The notes: generated by a model from the sequence alone, not told the origin. DNA of 64,000 bases from Eutypa lata (GCA_022661535.1 JAKULF010000007.1:1736001-1800000), one strand, 5' to 3'. Numbered from the stretch's first letter, positions 1 to 11,875 are shown. Numbers and translations: made by a program.

Positions 1-105
1 TTCCACGTTAACATGCTTTATGCCCTCCTGAGAGGAAAGGGAGTCCCTCTTGGCAAGATGGATTACCTGACTCCGTTTTTGAGCCCCTTTGAACCTAAGA
101 ACTAG
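1..105 (+). CDS. C-terminal end of an unidentified protein (partial, cut by window edge)
   Basis: Frame 1 from the first base is open for 34 codons and ends at TAG 103-105. The peptide ends with LGKMDYLTPFLSPFEPKN. Its composition is protein-like and differs from the random short ORFs around it, so I read it as the last exon part of a gene entering from the left. It converges on the amidase, whose stop is at 497. I do not recognise the family from so short a tail. It could also be chance coding potential. Confidence 0.45.
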   Translation, partial: FHVNMLYALLRGKGVPLGKMDYLTPFLSPFEPKN

Positions 106-496
106 TCTCAAGCGGAAGTGCATCTATTTCATTACTTGCATGGGCACTTAATCACATGAGCAGAAGATAATGAGTATATGGCATGCATCTCACTCATGTA
201 ATAGACTCTGACCATTACTTGTTAGTAGCTATGCTTTTTAAGTAACCTGTCCAATGACCCTCACTAGTTCAACACAAATTCATAAAACAGGGTCCCTGTG
301 GTTCTCAACGGGATGGAGACTGGAGTGACGCGTTCATGATGTTGACTTTGACGCAGCCTGTTCCAATTGGCCTTGTCGTATAGGATGAATGCGAAGCGAC
401 AAAAGGTGGGTTCATTGTGAGGATTTAGGTGCGGCCACGGCTTCTTAGTAGATATGATTTGTGGACAAGAAAATACCAACTATTCGAGTATCCCCT
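106..496. other. Intergenic, convergent 3' ends
   Basis: About 390 bp between two convergent stop codons. It is moderately AT-rich and I see no conserved element. A 71-codon minus-strand ORF at 264-479 is out of frame with the amidase and is not supported. Confidence 0.4.
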
Positions 497-2632
497 CTAC
501 TTGTATTGCTTCCCAACCACATTCCGGAGATCTGTCTGTGGCGCAATGTATGGGTGTACCGTTCTTCGGATCATCGTCCGCTGTTCAAAAGCATAGGCCA
601 ACCCAATGAGCTTCGCGTCAGTGAACCTTGCTCCCAAAAAGCTAAAGCCGAATCTGGATCTGCAGTTAATATATGATCAAGCCCATAGCCCACGCAACTT
701 ACGGAATATTAGGAGCCGCCGATACTAATCCATCGGCGTCGGATACAATAGGTTGGTCAAGCGGCATGGCTCCGATTGGAACGGACACAATAGGGGCACC
801 GACAACTGCAGCCCAGTCCCACGCGAAATGAGATGGTAGAACAACAGCATCGAGGTTATGCTGCTTGATGGCTCCCAATAAACCCCCTTCGTTACCGTAG
901 TATAGACCTTGCTGGTAAGCACGCCAGAAACCATATTCCGTGTTGTTCCAGTTTTGTAATGCTGCATCCCAGAGTTCCGTAGGTTTTCCCGGATATCCCT
1001 CCAGTGGGCTTGATTGAGTCCACCGGCGCAAGTCAACTAAATTCGTGATATTATGCGGATTATAGACCAGCTGGTCCAGATATCTCTCCACATCAACAAT
1101 GAAATCAGCCCCCATAATTTGGGCGCTCAATAAACTGTTGTCGATAAAGTCTTGTGCCGCCGGGAAGTTGGTGTTTTCGATGACGAGAGCGCCAGCTGAA
1201 CGCAGAACATCCAAAAACTCATCAAAAGCCTTGACCATTGATTCTGTATTGTTATTCGACATGAGTGAAATCACATTGCGAGGCACGCCCACTCGGGCAC
1301 CGGCAAGAGCTGAAACTTTACAAGCGTTAACAAAATCTAGATCGGCCTGACTGGGGATCGCAGAAGTATAGTTGTCGAAAGGGTCAACGCCCGCGATGCT
1401 TTGTAAAACATAAGCAGAATCTTTAACAGTTTTTGTCATCGGGCCAACAGTATCCATATGCTCGCTGATAGGGATTACGAGATGGCGTGATGTCAGTCCT
1501 ACAGCTGGGGAAGTTTAGTGACAGTTAAGTTTCATGGCCAAAGCCGCACGTACTTGGCTTCATTCCAACAATATTGTTGTAACTGGCAGGGTCTATGATG
1601 GAACCAGCAGTTTCTCCGCCCAAGCAGACTGTCGCTAACCCTAGCCTTGGAAAGTTAGTTTTTGTTCAATACTAGACGGGTCACTTACGCAGCTGCCACC
1701 GCACTACCGCTTGAACTACCCGAGGGATCTTGGTGAGGATAGAAGGGTCCGTAGGTTTGTCCACCATAAGCTGACCAGCCGTTACTGGAATTGAGCGATA
1801 TTCGAAAGTTGCCCCATTCGCTGGGATTTGTCTTCCCCAAAATAATGGCTCCTGCTTCTCGAAGCTTCTTCGCAACCGTTGAATCTGCGGGTACCTGGGC
1901 TCCAACGAGTGCGTAGGATCCAGCCGTGTTGTTCATGCTATCATTTGTAGCAATCTAGTTCAATATTTTCTGTTAGCTCAAGCGGAGCCGAGATTCTAGA
2001 AGGGACGGTTCAGATAGATAGGAATACATGGGAGACAAGGAGAAAGAGTAACTGAATGATTTTGGCCCGAGAAGTCTAGATGCTGATAGTCTAGCGTATC
2101 TCTTTATTGAAGATAGCAAGAATCATGAGACGACGCGGCAAACATACCGTGTCTTTGATCAAGATAGGAATTCCATGCAGAGGACTGAAATATCAGCGAG
2201 AGCGCAAGTGTTTATTCTGATGTACTTACCTACGCACCGCGCCCCTTGAACGCTCGTTGTCGAGCGCAGAGGCAATGGACAAGGCATCGGGGTTGATTTC
2301 GGTAACCACGCTCAAAGCATCGTTGACCTCATTGATTCGGGCAACATAGGCCTATTAGATGGTATGAGTAATAGTTTCGTAGCTTATTCAGAGGTGTTGA
2401 GGTGACTTGCCTTGATTAAATCGACACTGGTGAACTCTTTACGATCGAGGCCTTCTGCTAGAGTGTCGATATCGGCTTTATACAAACTCGGAAGCGGTTT
2501 AGCTTCAAGCGGGTTGGTGGCCAAGTATTCACTTGCTTGGCAATACTCGCGCTTTCCGCACTCCTGGTTAAGATATAAGCCCGAGCCGGCACAACCAATG
2601 ACCAAAGCAGAGAATAGGGTTTCGAAGATCAT
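497..2632 (-). CDS. Amidase signature (AS) family hydrolase, probably secreted
   Basis: Seven exons on the minus strand: 2411-2632, 2230-2351, 2148-2184, 1689-1954, 1554-1645, 703-1504 and 497-653, giving 565 residues with every junction in frame. AS-family enzymes hydrolyse amide bonds through a Lys-cisSer-Ser triad. All three elements are visible: the Lys in LHGIPILIKDT, the serine-rich PSGSSSGSAVAAA loop, and the nucleophile Ser in GGETAGSIIDPA. Downstream KPTVGLTSRHLVIPISEHMD and AAPNIPFGFSFLGA fit the family. The N-terminus MIFETLFSALVIGCAGSG is hydrophobic and resembles a signal peptide. The first intron (2352-2410) has a GC donor in the classic context AAG|GCAAGT. Several introns are very short: 43, 45, 49 and 49 bp. 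Substrate is unknown. It resembles fungal proteins often named glutamyl-tRNA amidotransferase A-like, but extracellular location argues against a translation role. Confidence 0.88.
2352..2410 (-). other. GC-AG intron of the amidase gene
   Basis: Read on the minus strand, the exon ends at ...ATCAAG and the intron begins GCAAGTCACC and ends CTAATAG. No GT donor nearby keeps the frame. The splice yields VDLIKAYVARINEV, which matches the AS-family helix. AG|GCAAGT is the known consensus of the rare GC-AG intron class. Confidence 0.75.
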
Positions 2633-4029
2633 ATTGCTCCAGCAATCAAGTCAATTTGAAGGACCTATTCGGTCTTGACGACTTGAGGTAATGGGCAAGG
2701 TTCGTAACAAGGGTCGAAAGAACAAAGATCGTAAATTTTGTGTCGTAGGTCTTGGAAATGGACGAAGAAATGTGAAGCTGGTCGTGAAAGTTGGAGTTTG
2801 CACCCTCTGCTGGCCTGACGAGTCGCTGGTAGCCATCGGTCAGAGACCTTCAGTAGAGGGACACATCTCTTACTTACTGAAACTATAGGAACCACACTAT
2901 AGGAACCTATGGGTTATTGCCCGAAAGCTTGACGAAGTAAGGTCTGCTGTAGTGGAGTCCTCGGGAGAGCCAAGGCTAGTGTAAGAGCGTTGGCTGCAAA
3001 CTGACAAACTGGAAGTTATTGCTTAAGAAACGTTTCTTTCTTGTTCCAGCCAGAGAAAAAACAAAAGGCATACTAGTAACCCCTATCCTGCGGAAAAAAA
3101 CGGATGGGATACGTGAGACTTAGAATAGGTAAACGGAAGTTGAATGTGGTAAAGATTAACGAGGCTGCAATGGTGCTGGGGGTGTCAATCATTAAAGATA
3201 CATACATACATGTATGTATTAACTACATATATTGGTACTTCGCCCCACTGAAGAAACACTGACAAACCCCCTCAGGCCCCTTGCCCCATTTGGGCTACGG
3301 ATTGCATAAAGTATTGTACCTAGGTAGTACTACTAAAACTCAAATCAATAAGGATGTCAGGAATCGCACTGAAGTGATCTTTTCATATCCCTAATAGACG
3401 TCCCTTCCCTCGCTCCCTACGTAATCTCAGGAGAGCTAGGAAACCCGAGACAGGTGCTGGAAGGGGGTGCGTCGGGAGGACTTTCTTAACGAAACATTTT
3501 TGTTCAGCAGTCAGCGGAGGCTGCAGTTGAGAAAGAGGGAGAAAGGTAAGCTGACAGGGGCGGGGAAAATCGGAACCCCCACTTGTGCAACCTCGCTCCA
3601 TGCGTGCTTCCCATTTTGGACGAGAAACGGGTACTTAATTTAGCTTGCCAAGATGTACCCTAAGCTTCAATATGCGTTGGCATTACCAAAAGATTTAATA
3701 TAAATGTAAAATTGAGGTAAATGAAATGTAAACAAATAAGATACGCAAAAAAGGAACATAAAATATATACTTAATATATACTTATGCTATACGAACATCC
3801 CGGCCTTCTCGTTATCTTACAGCGAGCACAGGCCACACTTCTTGCACCTTCTTCCCCATGGGGGTCAGCCGTGCCAATGATACAAGCTTAATTATTTCTG
3901 TTGTTAGTTATAATTGAGTGTATTAGAACGACCCCACCCCAGCTTTGATCTGGAATAAGAACACCGGACATGTCAAACAACATATGTTAGCTGTATTGAG
4001 AATTACACCAATCCCCTGGCCCAGGCAGG
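2633..4029. other. Intergenic region between divergent amidase and NLR-like genes
   Basis: About 1.4 kb that must hold both promoters. I see a short ACATACATACATGTATGTAT palindromic stretch near 3200 and AT-rich tracts around 3690-3790, but no gene or recognisable operator. Confidence 0.4.
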
Positions 4030-7000
4030 ATGGCAGCAAGTGATATCATCTTTCTCCCTCTCAAATATCCGCAGGAGCTGCGAAAAATAAGGTGAGGTCA
4101 AGTTTGACCACTGGTTGCAAGGCTAACATTACGATAGCGTCATCGTGGTGCCTGATTTCGTGAAAGATGGCATAGCGCCTGAGAATACCCAAGATTGGGT
4201 CAATTCTATAATGCCACCTGATAGAGATCAAGCCCAGATCTTTCGATTCGAATATCGAATCGCCATGACTGGTCATTCCATTTGGCACCAGCTAAGCGAA
4301 AAAGGGGAGGATTTACTTCATATTTTCCGCCACAAGGCAGTATCATACCAGGTATGCTTCAAGTTGTCAGCTAATACGCTATACGTTATGCTCATTCTTT
4401 TCTTGAAGATGCTAGAAAAGCCACTGATATTGATCGGCTATGGTTTGGGTGGTCTCATCATCAAACGAGTATGCCACTATCCAAGCAGTACTTCAACTTT
4501 GCTTACCTCTTCAAAGGCTTTGAGCATACTGTCTGATCCAGCATTGCAACTGCATGGCAAGGATGTCCTGAATCTGATTACTGGTGTTGTATTCTTCGGG
4601 ACTCCACATATGAAGACTAAACAGCCTGAGCAATGGTTTCGACTAACACTGTTGCTAAGTCTCGCGGGAAAACTGCCAAAGCGATTTATTGCCCAATCCG
4701 AAACAGACGCTAATGCCGCAGCTATCATATGCGAAGACTTCGAGCAATCGGGACTCGAGGCAGTTGTACTCTCGGTATATGAGACAAAGCCAACCAAAGT
4801 GAAGTCAGCTCGACGGATGCTGAAGAATTCGGTTACAGTCAGTCTTACGGGGGCTCCTAGTCATACGTGTATTGCTAATGATGTGTCTCAGCTGGTTGAC
4901 AAATTTCTTGCCGAGACATGGGCTAAAAAGGAGAAACTACTGGGTAATGATGTTTCTCATGAACGCGTGAACATCTTTTATGCAGGTTCACCAATCCAAC
5001 AAGAAATTGGACTGCTTCTTATGTCTGCGCTTAGTACGCGGCGGCATAATATGACGGCAAGCGCAATTCAAGGTAAGGCAGCTTCGTGTAAAGTAGCTCG
5101 CCCACTGTTTGGTTTTATTAACAAGGCTATGGAATAGACTCGGCAGAACAGATGAACCTTTGGGAAGACTCGATCTCTCAAGTTTCAATAAATCGCAGAT
5201 ACTCCGGCGACACAATGTCTCACATCTCAGCTAGTCGTAGACATGGTAATTGACGCCACTCCAAATTTCATATTCGTGTATTCACTGACGTTGTTCCACA
5301 TTAGACTCATCTGAGGATGAGATTTTGGGATCAAGTTTGCCATCAAATTTCGATGTCGTTCCTTCTAATGACATGGGTGAATATGTTGGAGATGAACCCG
5401 AGTCAAATACGTGGCCATGCTACTTGTGGGGGGGGGTTTGAGGAGCGACGTGGCTTTGTGGGACGCGAGGATACTTTCAAGGCAATTGATGACTGTTTCT
5501 TCACGCAAACAAGCTCAGGTACAATACGGTGTCTGGTCGACATTCAGCAGCTACCATGTTGCTCTATAAGTGGCCTGGGAGGAATGGGCAAAACGCAAAC
5601 TGCGATCCATTACGCGTTCGCCCGACGAGAGGAGTTTGATGCAATATTCGTTATCCAGGCTGATAATTCTGCCAAGCTTTCTGAAAAGTTTTACAAGATT
5701 GCTCTAGCCCTCGGTCTTTCGGATGTCACGGATAAGGGAGACAAGAGCAGCGAGGAGGCAGACCTCGTCGTCAATCGCAGCAAAGCATTGAAATGGCTAT
5801 CATCTCCAAAATTCTCCGCCACAGCCTTGGGCCAAAGAACGAAAGTTCGTGGGAATATGGCTACTCGAGAACCTAATTGGCTTCTTATATTCGACAATGT
5901 TGAGGACTCGCACATTCTGGAGGACTATTGGCCCCTCGGCGGTGTTGGGTGCATTTTAATGACGACTCGGGATGCCAGGACTAGCAATCATCTCCGCTCG
6001 CAAAGCCATGTAACCCACATCTACCTTGACAAATTAGGCACAGCTCCTGCATCAGAACTATTCTTACAGCTCAGCTATACGGATCGGAGTGCGATCAACA
6101 CTCAAGATGCTTCCGTTATTGTTGACAAACTCGGAGGTCTTCCTCTCGCTATTGAACAAGTCGCAGCCTACATCTCTGGTAAAAGTATGACATTGAAAGA
6201 GTTTCTGACTCTTTACGACGAGACATTACTGGAAAGACGTAAAAGTGATACTGGAAGCCGTCCTTGGAGCTATGAAATCGCTACATCATGGGCACTCGGG
6301 AGCTTGACCGCCGCGGCAAGCTCGTTAATTCGGGTATGCTCTTTTCTAGATCCTGACGGTATACAAGACTCGTTCTTGACCTGCTCGTTGACGAAATATC
6401 ACTTACGAACTCCCCCTCAAGGCTATCCAGATCATCAGCTATCACACATAGATGCTCGTGGGGAGCTATTGAAAAGCTCGCTGATTAGCGTCAACATGAG
6501 CACAACTCCAGTCATCATACGGATGCACCGCTTAGTACAGGACATTTCTCTAGCCGGAATAACCACTCCCCAAAGAGCTGAAGTATTCACTTTTGTTGTT
6601 ACGGTCATCTTCGAAGCTTGGCCCTTCACCAAGAACAATTGGGATCACCAGGCTGGACTATGGTCAACCCAGGAGGCTTTACTGCAACATATATTCCGAC
6701 TGTCACATATTGCAACAACATATGATATCGGCGGTCTTGAGCTCTCACTAAAGCGGAAGTTTATTACGTTGCTCTCGAGTGGCGGATGGTGAGTACCTAA
6801 GTAAGATTCTAAATCACTTCGAATAAACTGATCACTCTTTTTTTTCAGGTATCGTCAAGAACGTGGTGATTTCGATTCTGGAATACCTCTATTTCGACTC
6901 GGCGTCCAGATGTGTGCGGACTCTCCGAATGACTTTTTGGATCTTCGAGCCGACCTCTCCTTCGGTCTTGGTGGTGCCACCTGTGACACCAACAGATGGT

Positions 7001-7914
7001 CCGAGTTTCTAGTACATGCACAGGACCAGCTCCATTATCGCCTTCGTTCGGATGCTGCCGCTAGTATTCCCCCATCCTCCAATACAGCAATCGCATATAG
7101 CGAGCTCGGCTTAGCCCAGGCTCTGATGAAGGAATATGAAGATGGGGTACATAACTGTGACAAGGCGATCCAACTCTATGCGAGGCAGCCAGACGTTATT
7201 GATGGTTCATACTTCCCCGCGTTTCCCCACCTTCACCGTGCTCTAGCACTCGTCGGGGCCGGGCGGCCGCAAGAAGGTGAGCGAGGGCTGTTGGAGTTCA
7301 TTGGATGGCACGAAGCCCGCTACGGCCCGGGGCAGACTGACTTCAAGTAAGCTGAGGTCTCTACTAATCAGTTGGGTTTTGTGAGGGTGACATAGTAGAA
7401 GAATTTCACTGCTAACGATATCCACATAGACTGGGCTATGCATGGCAATGTTGCGGGCTAATCTACTCTCGCACTGGCCGTCCGTACGCAAGTATCGCAG
7501 CGTACAATAAGGCTTTTGCCAACTATCAGGCCACGGTCGGCTCGCTATACCATCGAACTGGAAATGTATGTGGAAAGATTGCGGAGTACCACGAATCGTT
7601 GAATCAATTCGAGGCGGCCGAGTAAGTCCTCATGGGCAGTTATTCCCCGCCTAGATAGATGTACTAACAAACATCCAAGCTTTTTCTTCAATGAAGCACA
7701 AAAGGCATATACCAGCCAGCCACATTACAAGCCGGAACTGGCTCGGCATTACTTTATCCAGAGCCAGGCATTCCAAGGCCGTGGTGATGAAGAAGCGGCC
7801 AAGACAGCACTCCAAAAAGCACAAGTGCTCTATAATGAGGTCGTGCCTCACAACGAGCCGGTTTCGATGTCTCTGGAATTGCTCAATGGGATAGTCGCAC
7901 TTTGGGTGTGGTGA
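4030..7914 (+). CDS. NLR-like (STAND) protein: hydrolase-like domain, NB-ARC, TPR-like repeats; one-base frameshift
   Basis: Eight exons: 4030-4091, 4138-4351, 4409-5072, 5138-5245, 5305-6788, 6849-7346, 7430-7621 and 7680-7914. The start ATG comes from a 46-bp intron (4092-4137) whose removal gives KISVIVVPDFV. Domains: an N-terminal esterase/DUF676-like fold with GYGLGGLIIK (about residue 100) and FFGTPH, a linker ending in FVGRED, then NB-ARC with P-loop GLGGMGKTQ (about 440), Walker B WLLIFDNVED, GLPLAIEQ and MHRLVQD (about 755), then a C-terminal helical region that looks TPR-like. Fungal proteins of this build are thought to sense non-self or stress and can trigger cell death. The usual nucleophile Ser of the GxSxG elbow is Gly here. 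Exon lengths sum to 3457, one base over a multiple of three. The extra base maps to a G9 run at 5428-5436, so as written the frame breaks before the NB-ARC; otherwise 1151 residues. Confidence 0.82.
5428..5436 (+). repeat. G9 homopolymer carrying the NLR frameshift
   Basis: Nine consecutive G. The upstream exon frame reads ...SNTWPCYLWGGV and then stops at TGA. The downstream frame reads GGGFEERRGFVGRED. With eight G the two frames join as PCYLWGGFEERRGFVGRED, as expected just before an NB-ARC domain. Confidence 0.85.
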
Positions 7915-9662
7915 TTTGAAAAGCATAGATTGATCAGCCGCGTTCCTAACTCAGAGACTTGTCGAATTTTATGGGGGTAGAAAAGCATCCAGGATATGCA
8001 TCCGACAGGTGCTAACACAACGACAGGGAGCCAGATACCCTGAGAGCCTGTTCCTAATTCCCTTACGTTCATGCCAAATACCGAGCATACGAGCGATAGC
8101 GGTAAAAAGAGGTATGCTAATACGGTTAATCTCCTCTGGTCATCTGCTTTTTGGATAGCTTTCTGTGATTCCCGAAGCATAGCACCATTTAGGATCAAGC
8201 CCACAGTCTCTGTGCAAAAAGCACTAAGGCTCTCAGCACGAGTCAAAAGCTCTTTGAAGTCAATCAGAATCGATGTGAGCTCGTCTGGCGAGTGGGTTCG
8301 CTGCGTTTCTGTAGATGAACCGGCAACTGGTGGGCTGTCGGCATCAAGGTCGGCCAGGCAGTGGGTCTTCAAGAATGCAATATTTTGCTTCAAGGACTGC
8401 TTGTGATCCTCTGTCAGTGCCTTGATGTATCTGAGCGTATTGATTGCCAAGTCCATATTTTCCCCGTCTGTGGGATCAAGCTCCTGGCCTTGGACGAGGT
8501 AACGGAGTCGGTTGAGAAACTGGCACTCAGAGCCTGCTACTAGCCTGAATACCTCACAAAGTAGAGTGAATACGTTTGGCGCGGTAGATGGCGCGTGGGT
8601 CGACATTCCAAGGTAAAATGGCAGAAGAGAAGCAACATGCACGATGGAGTTTGGAGGCGTAGGGTCACAATGCATCGGAGCTTTTGGATGAACGGCGTTG
8701 ATATGTAGTGTTGAAGGTCTTGGAACAATTACTGGAATTGGTGAGATGCCGGTGATCGAGGCTCCTGACATCATCGAGTCCCGTCCACCAAAGCATGGCG
8801 GTCCGTTTTCTTGGTTGATTTCCAGGCCATTGTCTAGTAAGACGACCGCTACTACTTGTCAATATATGCAAGTTCAGATGAAAGTATGAAATTTACCTGT
8901 TTGACCGCCACTCTTCCTGCTTCTTCTAAATATTGAGATTTCATGCTCAACCGAAAAGATTCGGTCACTGAGAGTTGAGAATCTGCGGACGACGGTTTCC
9001 CCACATGCCATATCACCAGATATTGATATTTGATTTCTTCTAGCGACGTCTGAGTCTTTCTCGCGATCTTTCCTGATCTGCCCCGGCGCAAGCGCATGTG
9101 AGCGGGTATAAAGCGACGGAAGTATAAGCGTCATCATTTCCGTGTTCGCCGACGGTAACGACGGCAGGTCGGAATAATCGCGGCCAGGTAGATATCGGAG
9201 ATGTCGCCGGAAGAACTCTGGGTCGATCTTGTATTTGGTTCCCAATGCCTCAATCCATGCCGGAGACAGTGAACCACGGACAAATACCACTTGATCCGAA
9301 TGCGCCTCGGGCTGGGGATTGTCCACGAACCGCGCTAGGCCGTCCTTGAGATCAAAGTCCTGTCGAAGCAACTGGCTGCCGCCCGAGAAAGTATGCACTA
9401 CAACATGGATGAAGGCGTGGCTGTTTTGGGTCGTGCGCCGTTGCAGATGAGTCGAGTCACCATTTTGCGCATGTTGGCTATAAACCGGAGCTGTTGAAAG
9501 ATAGCGCGCGAGAAACTGATATTGCACTCGTGAGTAAAGCTCCGGTTGCAATGGTGTTTCTGAGAGTTGATTGAGACTGGCTGTGTAAGTCGTCTGTCTT
9601 CGATTCTGCCCGCTGCCTAGCAGGCTAGGGCGGCTTGTCTCACCCCTTGAATGGGTCGACAT
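7848..9662 (-). CDS. CorA-like divalent-cation transporter family protein
   Basis: Two exons on the minus strand, 8897-9662 and 7848-8854, give 590 residues. The intron acceptor could also lie 3 bp further downstream without changing the frame. CorA/MIT-type proteins are homo-oligomeric channels for Mg2+ and other divalent cations, with two C-terminal transmembrane helices. The diagnostic motif is visible as SVFGMNV at the end of the first helix (LAYLFLPLSLVCSVFGMN), followed by a second helix WLPVVVLAPVGCISWMLF. The long N-terminal part is soluble and predicted cytoplasmic, with a helical stretch before the first membrane helix. The gene is convergent with the NLR-like gene and their coding regions overlap antisense by 67 bp (7848-7914). 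Many fungal CorA-like proteins are divergent and of unproven transport function. Confidence 0.85.
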
Positions 9663-10755
9663 GTTTGACCTTGTGTACCGTTGAAATGATTTCCGACACA
9701 AACATTCTACGTGCCACGAAAGCCTAAGATCGGGCACAAAACAATAAACTCTGAAACTCGAGCTCACCGGACTGGATATGATTGTGATTGTACGAGGATC
9801 GCAACGCAAGGAGACTAACTTATGGGTTATATAAGAGCATAGAAATAAGGATCGCCCTGGGCTCCCGAGCACGCCGGGTTTTATGTTGCAAGCCTCATCG
9901 CATCACGACGAGGCGGTTACTTTGGTTGCGCCGGACATTTAACCGCATTTGGGTATTACCAAACTACCACCGCCCAAGCCACATACCCAAAAATACACCT
10001 GTGCCATCCCGTAACGGCGCTTAAACCAACTTTCCAATACATAATATACGTATAGCCGAATAGGGGCTCGCACACCCTCATCCCAAACCCCCTGGGACCT
10101 AACCCTAAGCTAACACCTAACCTTAACTGCTAATAGCTAACCTTAACTATGAGGCTCTACTAAGGATAATGACATAGTAGTGGCAAGTGTGGTGGTGGCA
10201 GGTGTGGTGGTGGCAGATGTGGTGGTGGCAGATGTGGTGGTGGCAGGTGTGGTGGTGGCAGGTGTGGTGGTGGTGGCAGGTGTGGTGGTGGTAGCAGGTG
10301 TTGGTGGCAGGGTTCAAAGGTACCTACCTATTTGTAAGTAGTACTTTAAGAAGTACGTACAATCCCGGCTGGTCCTAGACCAAACCGTAGAACTTAGAAA
10401 ATACAACATTATTTTACCCTCCCAATCAATATCATTCATAGGCTTTTAGTACATAAGCCGATAAGGAGATTTAGTGGCTTCAAATCCATTTTTATTAGGC
10501 CCAACCAATGGGGCTTTTGTAATTTTTTGCTTGTATAAAAAGTATAGGCTTATAGCGTTTGCACGGATATGCCTACGGATCTTAAGAACGCCCCCTCTAG
10601 GATCTTTACTATGTATGTATACCTCTCGGACCCTGCAGCTCACAGAAGAAATGCAGCAGCAAGTCTACTTACATAAGTTTCCTTCCCCAGCCCTTAAGGC
10701 TTTCGACCCAAATTTGGAACTTGTACACTTGCAACACATTCCTCAGTCTAACAAG
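9663..10755. other. Intergenic region between divergent CorA-like and SDR genes
   Basis: About 1.1 kb holding both 5' regions and a G-rich minisatellite (10181-10310). The stretch 10098-10150 has loose CCTAAC-like words but no regular telomere repeat. No further gene is supported. Confidence 0.4.
10181..10310 (+). repeat. 15-bp minisatellite, unit GGTGTGGTGGTGGCA
   Basis: About eight tandem copies of a 15-bp G/T-rich unit with small variants (GATGTGG..., inserted GGT triplets). The strand is strongly asymmetric (G/T on plus) and the repeats lie about 450 bp upstream of the SDR start. No ORF through it is convincing. Confidence 0.85.
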
Positions 10756-11671
10756 ATGGCTGCTCGTAATGCTCTCGTCATCGGTTCAGTCCCCGCGACC
10801 CTTTCACTTCTTAAGCTGTACTAACACTCGACAAGGTGCGAATAGAGGCCTAGGGCTTGGATTGTTGAAGGTCTTCAAGGAACACGGATACAATGTCTTT
10901 GGCACCATTCGGCCACAGACGAGATCTGATCCCTCTTTCAAAGAGGTAAGCTCAATTTGGCCTTCATGCTCAAGACATTCAGAAATTATTAACGACATCA
11001 GCTTGAAGCCACCGGGGCTACCATTATCGACCTTGACTACCTAGAGGAGAACAGCATTGCCGCCGCCGCCCAAAGCTATGGCAATGATCAAGCTCTCGAT
11101 GTTCTTGTAAACTGTGGCGGCATCGAGATGTACCCTGAGAAGTGGGTGGAAACCACCGCCGAATCGCTGGTTTACAAGTACCGTGTTATGACTGTGGTAT
11201 GTTCTACCATCAGCTCAAGCTCTCATTATCTCACACGATCGGCATAGGGACCGTTCCTCGCGAGCAAATACTTCCTCCCTAGTCTGAAGAAGAGCGAGTT
11301 TAGCAAGATCGTTAATATTACCTCCGAGTGGGCATCTATCGCAGGTAAGGACAGTGTCTCCGTATATAGTATTCGAAGAAGGTGCTGATCAGAACAAAGC
11401 CAACGATTGCGGAACACACATCAGCTACCGCGTACCCAAGTCGGCGCTCAATGCGCTCAGTATCTCAATTGCAATTGAGCTCAGAGCAGCGAACGATAAC
11501 ATTGCTGTACTTTGCGTCGACCCTGGCGACGTCCCAACAAAACTCAGCCGATGGGCGGGAGATATCGATCTGAATGATTCTGTGCGCGGCATGTATGAGC
11601 AGATCGAGAAGGCTACCATCGAAGACACTGGTCTGTTTGTGAACTGGAGAGGCCACGAATGGCCCTACTGA
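10756..11671 (+). CDS. Short-chain dehydrogenase/reductase (SDR)
   Basis: Five exons: 10756-10783, 10836-10945, 11002-11196, 11248-11344 and 11400-11671, giving 233 residues. Splicing the first intron creates the NAD(P)-binding motif as ALVIGANRGLGLGL. Further SDR landmarks are DVLVNCGGIE (NNAG position), KIVNITSEWASIA with the catalytic Ser, and SYRVPKSALNAL with the YxxxK pair, followed by CVDPGDVPTKL. The reaction is an NAD(P)-dependent alcohol/carbonyl redox; the substrate cannot be told. The product is short but complete, of the C-factor-like single-domain type. The 3' end is 204 bp from the convergent M20D gene. Confidence 0.88.
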
Positions 11672-11875
11672 TAGATACAACCCTGTGCATTTATTTTACT
11701 GTTTATCTACTTAGACACTAGGGCCGTCAAGACTAAGCGAAAAGCAGTTAAATTGTCAATAATTAAGAACCAATTCACCAGTGAATTGAAATCTACATGC
11801 TTTCCTGTTGTGGTACGCATAATGCGAGCAAGACATCACCAGCGTAATATGACCAGACAATTCGCTCGACCACTC

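Noticed and set aside
5317..5430. Alternative NLR exon start in the frame MRFWDQVCHQIS
   Set aside because: This frame avoids the frameshift but gives protein-unlike text before FEERRGFVGRED, while the other frame continues the upstream exon smoothly (DSSEDEILGSSLPSNFDVV).
10098..10150. Telomere-like CCTAACCCTAA words
   Set aside because: The words are irregular, with no run of exact CCCTAA repeats, and both flanks are ordinary genic DNA.
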